From positions 27,358,554 through 27,422,553 of the forward strand of contig OY726569.1 of NCBI GenBank assembly GCA_963383645.1: a stretch of 64,000 bases of DNA, written 5' to 3'. Position numbers and translations under genes: made by a program. A model generated the notes under the pieces. It was not told the DNA's origin and did no database searches. It saw nothing but the letters and a program-made list of their open reading frames with translations. Positions 1-10,514 of this stretch are shown piece by piece. How positions within the stretch are numbered: position 1 is the first letter of the stretch; each line of letters begins with the position of its first letter. The stretch is from Muscardinus avellanarius. Lineage: Eukaryota; Chordata; Mammalia; Rodentia; Gliridae.

Positions 1-1
1 C

Positions 2-157
2 CTGAGTGGGCCTTGTTCCTCAGCCTCAGAGGAGTCTGACACAGCCTGTGAGGAGGACCAAATGCAGCAACTGCCCGAAGGATACAGCGCCAGCACTAAC
101 CCGAACATCATGAGCTACATTGACAAGCTGTGCGCCCAGAAGGACTTTGTCACCAGG
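2..157 (+). CDS. NUT-family gene, internal coding exon (enters from left edge)
   Basis: The frame is open from base 2 and ends with AGG followed by a GT donor at 158-159 (phase 0). The encoded stretch ends in a segment reading ...MSYIDKLCAQKDFVTR, which matches the conserved domain of the NUT family (NUTM1/NUTM2), where such a segment precedes a 'VEAxIHPxFL' exon. The next exon here supplies exactly that continuation. A possible acceptor AG lies at 22-23 after a pyrimidine-rich stretch, so the true exon may start at 24; the left boundary is uncertain. NUTM1 is a testis-expressed chromatin protein that binds p300; I infer a similar nuclear role only by family. I cannot separate NUTM1 from NUTM2 paralogues. 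Confidence 0.68.
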
Positions 158-420
158 GTAGGCTGGACCTGGATCCCTCATATCTGGAGGATTTGGGGAA
201 TGGTACCCAGGCCCTTGGAATTAAGCTGGGTCCCTAGTACTAAGTATAGTGAGCATGTGTATGTGTGTGCATGTGCATGTGTGTAGCTAGTGGTCATGAT
301 GACTTAGAAACCCCCCCCCCATAGTACCAGGCTCATTGCTTCCTGTTCTTCCTGGAAGTCTCCTTGGCCTTGGGGTTGCTCCAGGCCATGTATAGCCATG
401 CTTTATCCTTCTTTTCCCAG
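158..420 (+). other. NUT-family gene intron
   Basis: The sequence begins GTAGGC and ends in a pyrimidine-rich tract TTCTTTTCCCAG at 409-420. It contains a degenerate TG-rich run (about 252-284) and a C10 run near 310. Its short length and intact splice signals argue that the flanking exons belong to an intron-bearing gene and not to a retrocopy. Confidence 0.6.
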
Positions 421-537
421 GTGGAGGCCATCATTCACCCCCAATTCCTGGCAGATTTGCTTTCCTCAGAAGCAGACATGGATATCTTGGCCTTAACCAA
501 AGAGTTGGAGGAGGAAGAAGAACTGACTTCTGACCAG
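421..537 (+). CDS. NUT-family gene, conserved-domain exon
   Basis: This 117-bp exon (39 codons, phase 0 at both ends) lies between CAG at 418-420 and the donor GTAGGC at 538. It encodes [20 protein letters not shown] followed by [19 protein letters not shown]. The arrangement 'VEA-I-HP-FL--LLS...D-LAL--ELE-EE-LT--Q' is the NUT conserved core and is the best evidence for the family call. The acidic run (EEEEE) is also typical. No frameshift or stop is present. Confidence 0.72.
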
Positions 538-1293
538 GTAGGCGCTGGGGCGAGGGTCAATAGGCACACAAGTATCCAGGGGAATACCTGTAAACAAGAA
601 ATGAAAGGTAACAGGTAGATCAGGGCTTGGTCACCTGAAACATTAGCAGAGGGGAGGAAACCTGGTAGAAAGGAGAGAGGGACACCAGGTGGGACAAGGG
701 AGATGGACCACAAGGAACCAGGGCACAGGGACACCAGCTATACTGGCAAGCAAAGGTTCCTAAGGCAGAAAAGGAAAAAAGGGATACCAGATTAACAGAG
801 GACTGGAGAGCCCGGATAGACTAGGGCAAGAGTGTCACCAGGTACACCTGGGGACGTGAAACACCAGGTAGAACTAGGAGCATAAGACACCAGGAAGACA
901 AAGCCGAGAGGGACCCCACCCTCTAGAAGCAAACTCCAGACAGACAGGGGAGGGAGGATATGCAGTAGACTTGAGTGGAGGAGACCCTGCTCTCAAGCCT
1001 GGTCAACCTGGCTAGCCCTGTCCTGCTGGAGATTCATGGCTTCCTGAGCATGGCTGCCCCTGGATGGGGTGTTGTGGGGATGGACAAGATGGCAGGAGAC
1101 AGGAGATCCAGGGAGGGCTGAGGCTGCAGGGCTGAAAGAAGGCCCACCATGTGAGCGGGCAGAGACCAAGTCCTTCTCTGAGACCTAGACAGGTGACGCT
1201 CAGATCCTCCCTCCTGTCCCAAGCCCCTGGGATCCCAGTCTCTTTGCCCTCCCCCTGCCTGGTGCAGTCGGCAAGTCATATTTCCTCCTGCAG
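538..1293 (+). other. NUT-family gene intron
   Basis: The intron runs from the donor GTAGGC to an acceptor TTTCCTCCTGCAG ending at 1293. It is purine-rich and unique-looking, with no SINE and no convincing ORF. Several purine-rich near-repeats containing 'acaccag' or 'caccagg' are scattered through 640-900. Confidence 0.55.
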
Positions 1294-1845
1294 CTGGTGG
1301 AAAAGCGTCTCCAATCCTCCAAGAAGAAAGGAGATGTGCGGGGCCAATGGAGTCACACTGTGTCTGCACTGGACTCAAGAGATTCCAAGCCTGCGGCCTG
1401 CCAAGGTGCAGAGCGAGATGGCCGTATTGTGCAAGGGGATAGCACCGAGGCCTGCCCGCCACGGATCACCTCCCAGGAACTTGGGAGACGCAGGGTCACA
1501 GATGCAGATTTGCCTAAGGGTGCTGCCGCGGGCTCCCTCGGTGCTGCTGGGCCCCCCACTGAAGACTGCACAGCCACCTGCATGAGTCTCAGGCCAAGAG
1601 GTGCTGGAGGTCAAGTGCCCCAGCAGGGAAGGAGCCTCCACCCCACCCTACGTCCAGCCACCTACTCCAAGACGCAAACTCTCATGGGAGGTGCATCTCG
1701 GCTGGCAAAGACCCCCTGCTCTGGGCATTCACTGGAGGGGTCTGGACAGCAAGATGAGTCTCTGGGCCTGGCTCGAGGCTCACAGCCTCAGAAGAGGAAG
1801 TGTGAGTCATCAGGGCCCCCGAAGAGGAAGAAGAAGAGGCATTGA
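1294..1845 (+). CDS. NUT-family gene, last coding exon with C-terminal nuclear localisation signal
   Basis: The exon opens in phase 0 after the CAG acceptor (LVEKRLQSSKKKGDV...) and runs 183 codons to TGA at 1843-1845. It continues the preceding domain; NUT proteins follow the '-LT--Q' exon with 'LV-KRL'. A stretch reading 'TEACPP' in the first third also fits NUT proteins. The protein ends in a basic cluster, QKRKCESSGPPKRKKKRH, a likely bipartite or SV40-like nuclear localisation signal; NUT-family proteins end in similar Lys/Arg clusters. The exon is short compared with the long last exon of NUTM1, which points to a NUTM2-like or shortened paralogue. No stop or frameshift is seen, so it may be functional, but upstream exons are outside the window. 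Confidence 0.68.
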   Translation: MVEKRLQSSKKKGDVRGQWSHTVSALDSRDSKPAACQGAERDGRIVQGDSTEACPPRITSQELGRRRVTDADLPKGAAAGSLGAAGPPTEDCTATCMSLRPRGAGGQVPQQGRSLHPTLRPATYSKTQTLMGGASRLAKTPCSGHSLEGSGQQDESLGLARGSQPQKRKCESSGPPKRKKKRH

Positions 1846-2115
1846 GGCCCCTGGTGTCAGTGGCCGGCCCCCAGGGAGCTCACCACTCAGTTCGGGCCTT
1901 GGTGTGGGTTCAGCCTCATTGCATCCTGAAACCCAATGAACTGAAGGCTCCTCACACTGTGGGGATCCCACTGGTCCTCAGCATGGGGAGGTAGGGGAGG
2001 GTATTGGGAGGGTTGGGGTGGTCAAAAGGTGGGCAGAGGGTGGGCGGGAAATGAGAACGTTTGGGAGAGTGGGTGTGAGTGGGAAACTGAACCCTGGGGT
2101 ATTATAATCTGTATA

Positions 2116-2121
2116 AGTAAA
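2116..2121 (+). promoter_or_regulatory. Possible variant poly(A) signal AGTAAA
   Basis: AGTAAA lies about 270 bp after the NUT-family stop codon and is followed by a GT-rich stretch (2126-2175). No canonical AATAAA is seen between the stop and this site. It is offered as the most plausible 3' end of the transcript, with low certainty. Confidence 0.3.
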
Positions 2122-2865
2122 GTTAGTGTGGTTAGCGAATGTGCTGAGTCTTGTCTTGGTATCTGTGCTGCTCCTTGGGGTGAGGACTGGGAGGACTGCA
2201 GCATCTTTGACTCCAGGTTCTAGGATGCACAGGCGCACTCGGTGTCTGGATGAGGCCTTTAGGTTTAGACTGGTCATTCCACTGTTCCTGGGAGAGAAAT
2301 ATCAAAACTCCCTGAAATTCCATTCATGACCCCACTCACAAGTTCCTGCTTCGTGTAGAGAAACTTCACATCCCTTCATTATCTGTGTCTCTTGGACATC
2401 TTTGTGTTACCAATTGTCTGAGAATCTTAGGCTCAATTTGGAAAGCATTCCCAGACAGGCCAGTCCTGCCCCTTGGTGTTAGCATCTTCGTCTTGGAGGC
2501 AATTGGATCTCAGTTGTATCAGGAGGCAAGTTGCGGCCTGACGCGACTCAAGTGGCCGGTCTTCTCATTCTGCTCCCAACCATAGGAGCCAGCATCTACC
2601 AATAGTTCTTTAAAAACATGATGGAAACCCTTCAACACACGTTTTCATACTTGACACAAATATACCCTTAAACTTTTAAATTCAGTTAACAAGAAGAAGA
2701 TATAGTCAGGCAAACTGACCTCTTTATTTGCCATTCCTTTGTTTGAATTTGATTTACTATTTGTTAACATAGTAAAAATACATAGTCATAGTAAAAATGT
2801 TCTTTAGTATTTATTATAAGGTAGTTTGCTAAACTTTGATTTTCTCTTTAAGAATAAGTTTAGGT
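2122..2865. other. Intergenic, no gene or clear repeat recognised
   Basis: Unique-looking sequence that becomes A/T-rich after 2600. No ORF of interest, no clear SINE or LINE, and no RNA gene were seen. Confidence 0.5.
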
Positions 2866-2867
2866 TG

Positions 2868-3058
2868 CTGGGCGTGGTTGTGCATGCTTGTAATCCCCGT
2901 GCTTGGGAGGCGGAGACAGGAGGATCGTGCAGGCTCGAAGCCATCCACGCGCGCTGGCTTAGGAGACCCTGTTTCCAAATAAAAATATAAAAATAGGTCT
3001 GGGAGTGTAGCCCAGAGGTAGAAGGGCTTCCAGGAACCCTAGTATTGCCAAAAAAAAA
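2868..3058 (+). mobile_element. B1-ID SINE, subfamily 'B' (plus)
   Basis: The B1-like left part (GGGCGTGGTTGTGCATGC...GGAGGCGGAGACAGGAGGATC) is followed by 'GCTGGCTTAGGAGACCCTGTTTCCAAATAAAAATAT' and an ID-like part ending in 'CTTCCAGGAACCC' and an A run. 'Subfamily B' in this annotation means copies with GGCTTAAGAGACCCTG in the middle and the CTTCCAGGAACCC motif near the 3' end. Confidence 0.85.
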
Positions 3059-3166
3059 GGTCAACTTCATTTTTTAAGGACATTTTTTCTAGACATAGAA
3101 TTCTTGTCTGACACATTTTCTTCTCAGCCCATTGAATATATCATCTTATATTTGTCTTACCCCTGT

Positions 3167-3373
3167 TTTTTTTTTTTTTTGTCTTGTTTTTTGGCACTGT
3201 GGTTTGAACCCAAGGACATTCTACCTCCAAAGTACATCTCTAGCCCTATTTTATTTTTTACTTTTGAAACAGTGTCTCATCAAGGTGCTGAGGGCCCCAG
3301 TAAGTTGCTGAGGCTGGCCACCAAACTATAATGATCTTCCTGTCTCAGCCTCCCTATGTGCCACCATTCTGGG
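3167..3373 (-). mobile_element. B1-ID SINE, subfamily 'A' (minus)
   Basis: The T run is followed by the reversed ID part (TGGTTTGAACCCAAGGACATTCTACCTC), 'TTTTGAAACAGTGTCTCATCAAG', then the reversed B1 part. 'Subfamily A' here means copies with a recognisable GGGTTCAA B-box-like motif in the ID part. Confidence 0.75.
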
Positions 3374-3439
3374 TTCCTTCCTAATTTTTTCTGATAAGGA
3401 GCAGCTATTAATTGGAGATTTTCTTATGTAATGATTTTT

Positions 3440-3449
3440 TTCTCTCCTG
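3440..3449. repeat. Target-site duplication of the full-length L1, left copy
   Basis: TTCTCTCCTG here recurs at 9638-9647, directly beyond the L1 5' end. This brackets 3450-9637 as one retrotransposition event. Confidence 0.6.
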
Positions 3450-4611
3450 CTCTAAAAAAATTTTTATTAGTGAATTGTAGTCATACATCTTAATAAAGTA
3501 CAAGATAGTGGAGGCATCCATGCACACATCACCCAATTAACCTTTACCCAATTCCTTTCGCATTCTCTCCCTCACCCTCCTTCTCATTTTTGGCTTAATG
3601 ATTGACTTTGATATGTTTTTTAATGTACATCAAAAAACATTAGAAAAATTCCCTCCTCCCATCCTCTTAGTTAGGGTGAGAAAGTGGGATTTAATTTGGT
3701 TAACCAGCTTTGCCAATACCATTTGTTGAACAGGCTATCATTTTCCAGTGTATGTTTTTGGTCCCTTTGTCAAAAAACAATTGACTGTGAGTGTGTGGAT
3801 TTCTCTCTGAGTCTCTTATTCTGCTCCATTGGTCTATGTATCTGTTTTTGTGCCAGTACCTTGCTGTATTTATTACTGTGGCTTTGTAGTATACTTTAAA
3901 GTTAGGAATTGTGATTCCTCCTACAAGTTTTTTGTTGCTGAGAATGACTTTGGATATTCTGGGATTTTTGTTGTTCCAAATGAATTTAAAGATTTATTTT
4001 TCCATGTCTGTTAGGAATGACTTTGGTAATTTAATGGGTATTGCGTTGAATCTGTAGATCACTTTTGAAACTACAGTAATTTTGATGATATTTATTCTGC
4101 CTATCCATGAACATGGAAGATCTTTCCATCTTCTAAGGTCTTTTGTGATTTCTTCTTGAAGTTTAATAATTTTCTTTATAGAGTTCTTTTACTTTCTTGG
4201 CTAAGTTTATTCCTATGTATTTTATTTTATTTTTTTTGTGGGATACCCTGGTTGAAAGTGTTTTCTGTATTTCTTTTTCAGTGGATTTATGGTTAGTATA
4301 CAGAAAGTTTCCAATCTTTATAGATTGATTTTGTATCCAGGCACTTGGCTGAATTTGTTGATCAGTTGTATAAGGCTTTTTGTCGAGTTTCTTAGGTCTT
4401 GTAATAGTAGCATATCATCTACAAATAGTGAAAGTTTGAGTTCTTCTTTTCCTATTTGTACTACTTTGATTTCCTTTTCTTGCCTTATTGCTCTGGCTAG
4501 AGCCTCAAGTATTACACTGAAAAGAAGTGGTGATAACAGACATCCTTGTCTTGTTCCTTGTTTCTTTCTCTCCTCTCTCTCTTCTTCCTCTTCCTCTCTT
4601 CTTCCTCTCTC

Positions 4612-4805
4612 TCTGTAGAACTCAGAGGCTTTCTACCTCTAGGCTATACTCCCAGACCTATATTTTATATTTTATTTGGAAACAGGTTTTCACTAAGTTG
4701 CTGAGAGCCTTACTAAGTAGCGGAGGCAGGCTTTGAACCTGTGCGATCCTTCTGTCTCATCTTCCCAAGTGTAGTGTTTACAAGCATGTACCGCCATGCC
4801 CAGCT
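4612..4805 (-). mobile_element. B1-ID SINE inside L1 (minus)
   Basis: Reversed ID part (CTCAGAGGCTTTCTACCTCTAGGCTATACTCCC), 'ATTTGGAAACAGG' linker and reversed B1 part ending CCATGCCCAGCT. Confidence 0.75.
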
Positions 4806-4836
4806 GAGTCCCATTTCTTTCTATTTTACAAAATAG

Positions 4837-5038
4837 TGGTGGTACTGGGGTATAACCCAGAGGCTTTCTTCCTCCGGGCTACACTCCCAGCTCTATTTTA
4901 TATTTTATTTGGAAACAGGGTCTCAGTAAGTTGCTGAGAGCCTCACTAAGTAGCTGAGGTTGGCTTCGAATCTGCACTATCCTCCTGTCTCTGCCTCCCA
5001 AGCGCAGGGATTACAAGCGTACGCCACCACGCCTGGCT
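4837..5038 (-). mobile_element. B1-ID SINE inside L1 (minus)
   Basis: GGTACTGGGGTATAACCCAG start, 'TTTGGAAACAGGGTCTCAG' linker, and a complete reversed B1 part ending CCACCACGCCTGGCT. It lies in tandem with the previous copy. Confidence 0.82.
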
Positions 5039-5079
5039 CTTTTTTGTGTGAAAAAAATCACAATATAAGAAATGTTTAT

Positions 5080-5262
5080 TAGGCAGGCATGGGGGTACAC
5101 ATCTGTAATCATAGTACTTGGGAGGGAGGATCACAGATTTGAGGCCAGACAGAGCAACTTAGTGAGACCCCATTTCAAAATAAAAAATTTAAAGGGGTAT
5201 ACCGCAAAGGTAGAAGGCCCAGAGGTTCAAAACCTGGTACTGATCTCCCCCAAAGGAAAAGA
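5080..5262 (+). mobile_element. B1-ID SINE inside L1 (plus)
   Basis: AGGCAGGCATGGGGGTACAC..., B1 body, 'CCATTTCAAAATAAAAAAT' linker and a degenerate ID part (AGGTAGAAGGCCCAGAGGTTCAAA). Confidence 0.7.
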
Positions 5263-5264
5263 AA

Positions 5265-5640
5265 TCTTTATTAACATATAAACACAGTTAGGATGGGTAA
5301 AGTTTAAAAATAAGGTTTTAACTCTAGAAGAATGTCAGAGAGGGAAGCGCGCTGCCCATGACCCCATGTCACAACTACAAGCTCTGAGGGATGCACTGGG
5401 CAGGGTTGCACACACCATGATCTTGTGAAATTCTGAACCCTTACAGTTTCAGACAGTGTTTTCTGAAAAAAGAGTTCCCTTTTCTTCCTTTCCATCTACC
5501 TCTCTAGCGTTTATAAAAAGTTTATCCTTAAAAAGTAAAGCTCATCATTTTGTAAAATTTCTCAGCCAAGAGCTTTTAAACGAAGATTTGCAAAGAAGAT
5601 TACAAAAATTTAAAGATTACAAAATAGGAGTATCAGGATT
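5265..5640. other. Unidentified insert within L1
   Basis: A ~375-bp stretch between a SINE and the resumption of L1 ORF2 that I cannot assign. A 63-codon minus-strand frame (5304-5495) shows no recognisable motif and I do not call it a gene. Confidence 0.4.
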
Positions 5641-7316
5641 AGCTCTTCTGTAAAGGTTTTACAAAATTCACTTGGGAAATCATCTGGTCCTGGTCTTTTC
5701 TTTGATGGTAGGCTGTTTATTGCTATATCAATCTCTTTGATTGCTACTGGATGGTTTAAATTTTCTATATCTTCTTAATTCTGTTTAGAAAGGTTGTATT
5801 TATCTAGAAAGTTGTCAACTTCTTCCAGATTTTCTGGTTTGTTGGAGTATAATTTTTCAAAGTAGTTTTTGAAAAGCCTCTGGATTTCTCCACTGTCGGT
5901 TGGTGGTATTATCTCCTTTTTCATATCTTAGCTTTGTAATTCAGGTTGATCCTCTCTCTTTTTTTTTGGTTAAGTTGGCTGGTGGTTTATCTATCTTTTT
6001 AATTTTTTTTTGAGAAAGCACGTTTTAGTTTTGTTGATTTTCCATGACCCCATGTCCTAGATTTTCTGAATTTTTTTATTCTCTATTGTTTTTTTTATTT
6101 CTGATCTGATTTTTTAATAATTTTCTGCCTTCTACTGGCTTTTGTGTTAGACTGTTCCTGTTTTTCAAGGGCTTTGAGGTATGTCATAGGTTATTTGTTG
6201 ATTTTCTGTTTTTCTTAGGTGAGCACTCAATGCTATGAATGTTCCTCTTAATACTGCCTTCAAAGTGTACCAGAGGTTTTGATGTATCTCTATTTTCATT
6301 TGTTTCTAGAAATTTCTTGATTTCACTCCTTATTTCTTCTATGACCCATTCTTCATTCAGCAGTGTGGTGTTTAGCCTCCACGTTTATGTGGTTTCTCTG
6401 GGTCATATAGGTGACTTCTAGTTTTATTCCATTTGGTCTGAAACGACACAGGGAAGTATGTCACATTTTTTGAATTTCCTAGTTTTTGTGGCCCAGGATG
6501 TGATCTATTTTGAAGCAGGTTTTGTGAGCAGCTGAGAAAAATGTGAACTCTGCTGTAGTTTGGTGGAATATTCCATATGTATCTATAGGTCCATTTAGTT
6601 GATGGTGTTTTTTAGGTCTGAGGCGTCTTTACTGACCTTTTGTCTAGAAGATCGGTCTAACAGTGTGAGAGGGGTGTTGAAGTTTCCCAGCATTATTGTA
6701 TTGGGACTTGTGTAACTTAGTGTTGCAAAGAGCTTGTTGTTTGAAAGTAGCTGCACCTATATTTGGGTATAAATGTTGGCCATCTTTATTTTCTCCTGCT
6801 GGATTATTCATTTTATCAGAACAAAATGACCTGCTTTGTCTCTTCTAATAAGCTTGGGCTTGAAGTTTAACTTGTCTGGTATCATAGGTGCTACTCCTGC
6901 TTGTCTTTGAGTTCTACTGGCATGGATTGCCTTGCTCCAGCTCTTTACCTTTAGTTTGTTACTATCTTTATTTGGAAGGTGTGTTTTTGCAGGCAACAGA
7001 TAAATGAATTTTGGTTTACAATCCATTTGTCACCTTATGTCTTTTTACTGGGGAGCTGAGGCCATTTATCAGTGTGATTATTGAGAGATGGTTTTTAATT
7101 CCTAACATATTGAAATTTAACTTCTGTTTGAGGTAGTGTTTTTCTTTGCTTAGTTGTTTGCTGAGTGGAAATTCTTGTTTCTCTGGTTCTGGCAGGTATT
7201 ACTTATTTATTCTTTGCAGTGAAACTCTTTGAGTATTTCTCTACTATTGGTTTGGAAGACATAAATTCCTTCAGCTTCTGTTTGTCATAGAAGATTTTTA
7301 TTTCCACATCTAACTT

Positions 7317-7533
7317 TTTTTTTTTTTTTTGCAGTACTGGGGATGGAATCCAGAGGTATTTTACCTCTGAGCTACACCACCAGCCCTATTTTTAATTTTT
7401 AATTTTGAAACAGAATCTCACTGAGTTTCAAAGGGCCTCACTAAGTAGCTGAGGCTGTCCTCAAACCATTATCCTCCTGTTTCAGCCTCCCAAATGCTGG
7501 GATTACAAGCGTGCGCCACCATACCCATACTCA
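7317..7533 (-). mobile_element. B1-ID SINE subfamily 'A' inside L1 (minus)
   Basis: T15 run (reversed A tail), GCAGTACTGGGGATGGAATC, reversed ID part, 'TTTTGAAACAGAATCTCACTG' linker and complete reversed B1 part. It interrupts ORF1/inter-ORF sequence of the surrounding L1. Confidence 0.82.
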
Positions 7534-9637
7534 CCTAATTTGAGAGATAGTTTTGCTGGGTAAAACATTTTTAGCTGCAAGTTGCTTTATTTCAAAGTTT
7601 GGAATATGCTACTCCAGGCCTTTCTGGCTTTCATGAGTTGTTTTGAAAAGTCTGGAGTGATTCTAATTGGTTTGCCTCTGATTGTCACTTGGTCTTTTGT
7701 TTTTATTGCCTTTAAGATTCTCTCCTTGGCTTCGACATTGGCCAGTTGGACTATTATGTGGTGTGGTGAACCTTTTCTCTGATATTGTCTAAAGGGGGTT
7801 CTGTAAGTTTCCTATACCTTTATAGTGACTTCTTGTTTTATGTTTGGAAAATTTTCTGATATTACTTCTTTGAAAAGATTGTTGATCCTTTTGGTTTCAC
7901 TTTCTATTCCCTCTTCTATGCCAATTATTCTTAGGTAGCTCTCTTAAAGTGGGCCATATTTCATCAATATCTATTTCATGCTGTCAAATTGTTTTTACTA
8001 AGGTATATACTATGTGTTAGTTTTGGGAGTGATCATCTTCTAGGAGAGAGATTCTATACTCCATGTGGTCTAATCAATTGTTTATAGTTTGAATTTATGC
8101 CTTCATTTCAATGATTGCATCCTTTATTTTTTTCAGACTCTAGATTCTTTTCAGAAGTACTGTGTTATTTCTACAGTTACATTTCTCATATGACCTTCTG
8201 GACATCTCTGCAATTCTGTGTTGTAAGGTTCTGTTACTGACACGTTGTGGGAACTCATTGCTTCCTTGTTATTCCTCCTTCTCATGATTTCAGAAGTTTG
8301 TACCTGTTGCTTTTCTCTCAGTCTGTAGGTGTCAGCGGGTATATCCAATGGCAAACTGTGTTGTATTCAATAGCAAATGTTTAGAGAGGAGGGAAGTGAA
8401 GTTGTAAATGCAAGAATAGGTAAAGCCACAGATAGGATCAAATAGAATGAGAGTATGAGTTTGGTAGGTAGTATACAGTAGAGATTAGAGATAGTGAATA
8501 TGTAGTGGTGTTCTAGTAACAGGTGTAGATTTTTTAGTTTAGTGATATGAAGTGGATTTAATACAAGACAAAGAGAAGAAAAAAGAAAAAGAAAAGGGAT
8601 GGAGAGAAGAGAGTAGATATGTACTAGGAAAGAAGCTTGGGAGAGGGGTTGGGAATAGAGCAATCAAACAAGCATATACCCTCACACCAAAAAACAAAAC
8701 AACAATAACAAACTAATGCAACCCTACAAATAAATGAATATTCAGCAGATTTGGCCTCTGCAGTCTCTCTCTGTGCAGACACTGAGTGCCAGCGGCACTT
8801 TTCCCACTGCAAACCTGGTTCTCTGAGTCTTTCAGTCTATGTAGATGGTTGGTATCAATGGGGCTGGATCTAGTGTTAAGCGCAGGTCACCCTCCATGCT
8901 TTCACAGATGTGGAGCCTCAGTCTCTCCCTGGTTCCATAGGTGGCAGATGCCTCTGAGACCAAACTCAATGTAAGAGTCTCTGTTCTCCACAGCTAGGGC
9001 TGGTCTGGTATGACTTCTCCTCATTCACCACTATTGGGTTGTCTGCGGTGACCCTGGAGATCCTACTTGTTGGATCTAGTGTTAAGCATAGGTCTTCCCT
9101 CACACTTTCTACTGATGCAGAGTCTGAGTCTGTCTGAACTCCTGCTATGTCCAACAGCAGACTCTACCCCCACCTTTTCAGTCAGACCTAGGGAGTTCAT
9201 CATGGCTATGCGAGTTCCTGGGGGCACCACGCTGAGCTTCTCTCATGGAGATGGTGGCTTACATTGTTGTTTAGTGCCAGTCTCAATCTCTGGAGGGCAA
9301 GGTGAGCTCCACCTTAGTCAGTGTTTGCACAGGAGGAACTGATGCCTTAACTCAGATGATCTGCAGCTGCTTACTTCACGTTCTTGGTTGGTTTCCTATT
9401 TGTCTCTGAAGGTGGTGCAGTGAGGCAGATGGTGTTTCTGTTGAGGCCACAAGGCAGGTGGTTTCTTTTCTGCTCTCTGAGTGCTTCTTTTCCTTCTAGC
9501 TTTTATGTATTGTGTTATTTTTAAAGTTATAGTGTTTTCTGGCTTCTGTAGAAGGCTGTTTTTAAGGCACTGGAGCTCAGGTGTCAGCAGGACTGGCATG
9601 TGCTCCTTTCCTTGGTTGCCATCTTCCTGGAGGTCTC

Positions 9638-9647
9638 TTCTCTCCTG
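9638..9647. repeat. Target-site duplication of the full-length L1, right copy
   Basis: TTCTCTCCTG, matching 3440-3449. Confidence 0.6.
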
Positions 9648-9690
9648 TTTTGACGATTATTGTCTTCTTTCTTGTTTTCTATTAGTTTTA

Positions 9691-9692
<2 letters not shown>

Positions 9693-9730
<38 letters not shown>
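9693..9730. repeat. (GT)19 microsatellite at a SINE 3' end
   Basis: A pure GT run that directly abuts the 3' end of the minus-strand SINE at 9731, in the place where its A tail should be. Confidence 0.95.
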
Positions 9731-9734
<4 letters not shown>

Positions 9735-9916
9735 GAACAGTGAACCCAGGCGCTTTCTACCTTTGAGTTATGCCCCCAGCCCCATTTTATTTTTTATTTT
9801 GAAACAGAGCCTAAGTTGATGAGAGTCTCAATACTTGTGGAGACTATCCTTAAAACTGTGATATTGTCTCAACCTCCCAAATAATGAAATTACAGGTATG
9901 CACCACTACATTCAGC
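9731..9916 (-). mobile_element. B1-ID SINE subfamily 'A' (minus)
   Basis: TACTGAACAGTGAACCCAGG, 'TTTTGAAACAGAGCC' linker and diverged reversed B1 part ending CACTACATTCAGCT. An old copy. Confidence 0.7.
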
Positions 9917-10261
9917 TGTTTTTATCTTTTAAAGGTTATGTTTTGTGTGTTCCAATGTGGTTAATCCTACTTTGAGTTTCTTGAGCTTCTTCAATATTTA
10001 TTATTTTTTTCTAAAATGAAAATGTTTCAGTTATTTTTAAAAAATTGTCAACCTATGTCTCTCTCCTTTCTTATTTGTATAACTATTATGTATACAGTGG
10101 TATGGTTGGTGATCTCACAGATCTCCAAAGCTCTGTTCATCTTTTTCATTGCTTTTCTTCCTATTAATCTGTCTACAGGTCATTTATTATTATTATCTTA
10201 TGATGAAACTCTTTAATGTATTTTTAATTCCCATCATTACAGTTTTTTTTTTTCATTTTTA

Positions 10262-10471
10262 TTTTTCGTTTTTGTGAAACTGGGGATGAAGCCCAGGGGC
10301 ATTCTACCTCCAATCTACACCCACAACCCTATTTTTTTATTCTTTATTTTGAAACAGGGTCTCACTTAGTTACAAAGAGTCTCTCTAGGTAGCTGACGCT
10401 GTCCGCGAACCTATTATCTTGCCTCAGCCTCCCAAGTACTGGGATTACAAGTGTGTGCCACCACTCCCAGC
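10262..10471 (-). mobile_element. B1-ID SINE subfamily 'A' (minus)
   Basis: AAACTGGGGATGAAGCCCAG, GGGGCATTCTACCTCC, 'TTTTGAAACAGGGTCTCAC' linker, reversed B1 ending CCACTCCCAGCT. Confidence 0.82.
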
Positions 10472-10514
10472 TTTATTATTACAGTTTTCAACCACAAAAT
10501 TTTTACGACTTTTA

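Larger units (their letters stand above)
3450..9637 (-). mobile_element. Full-length but decayed L1 (minus)
   Basis: Read on the minus strand, the element starts at 9637 with a 5' end like the other L1s here (AGGAAGATGGCAACC). It then has a 5' UTR (about 9630-8360), ORF1 remnants (about 8354-7150, e.g. a 67-residue N-terminal fragment at 8354-8151), ORF2 remnants (endonuclease to reverse transcriptase, about 7100-3670) and a 3' UTR ending in an A-rich tail near 3455. All ORFs are broken by stops and frameshifts. SINEs at 4612-5262 and 7325-7533 interrupt it. The stretch 5265-5640 does not read as L1 and replaces part of ORF2. Ten-base TSDs flank it. Confidence 0.8.

Noticed and set aside
1034..1585. 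Long frames on both strands around the NUT-family last exon
   Set aside because: They start in the intron or run across the splice acceptor in another frame; the family match is in the 1294-1845 frame only.
421..1845. Reading the NUT exons as a processed pseudogene
   Set aside because: GT donors and pyrimidine-rich AG acceptors flank the exons in correct phase, and introns are present.
5304..5495. 63-codon minus-strand frame within the L1 insert
   Set aside because: No motif, no conservation evidence, length expected by chance.
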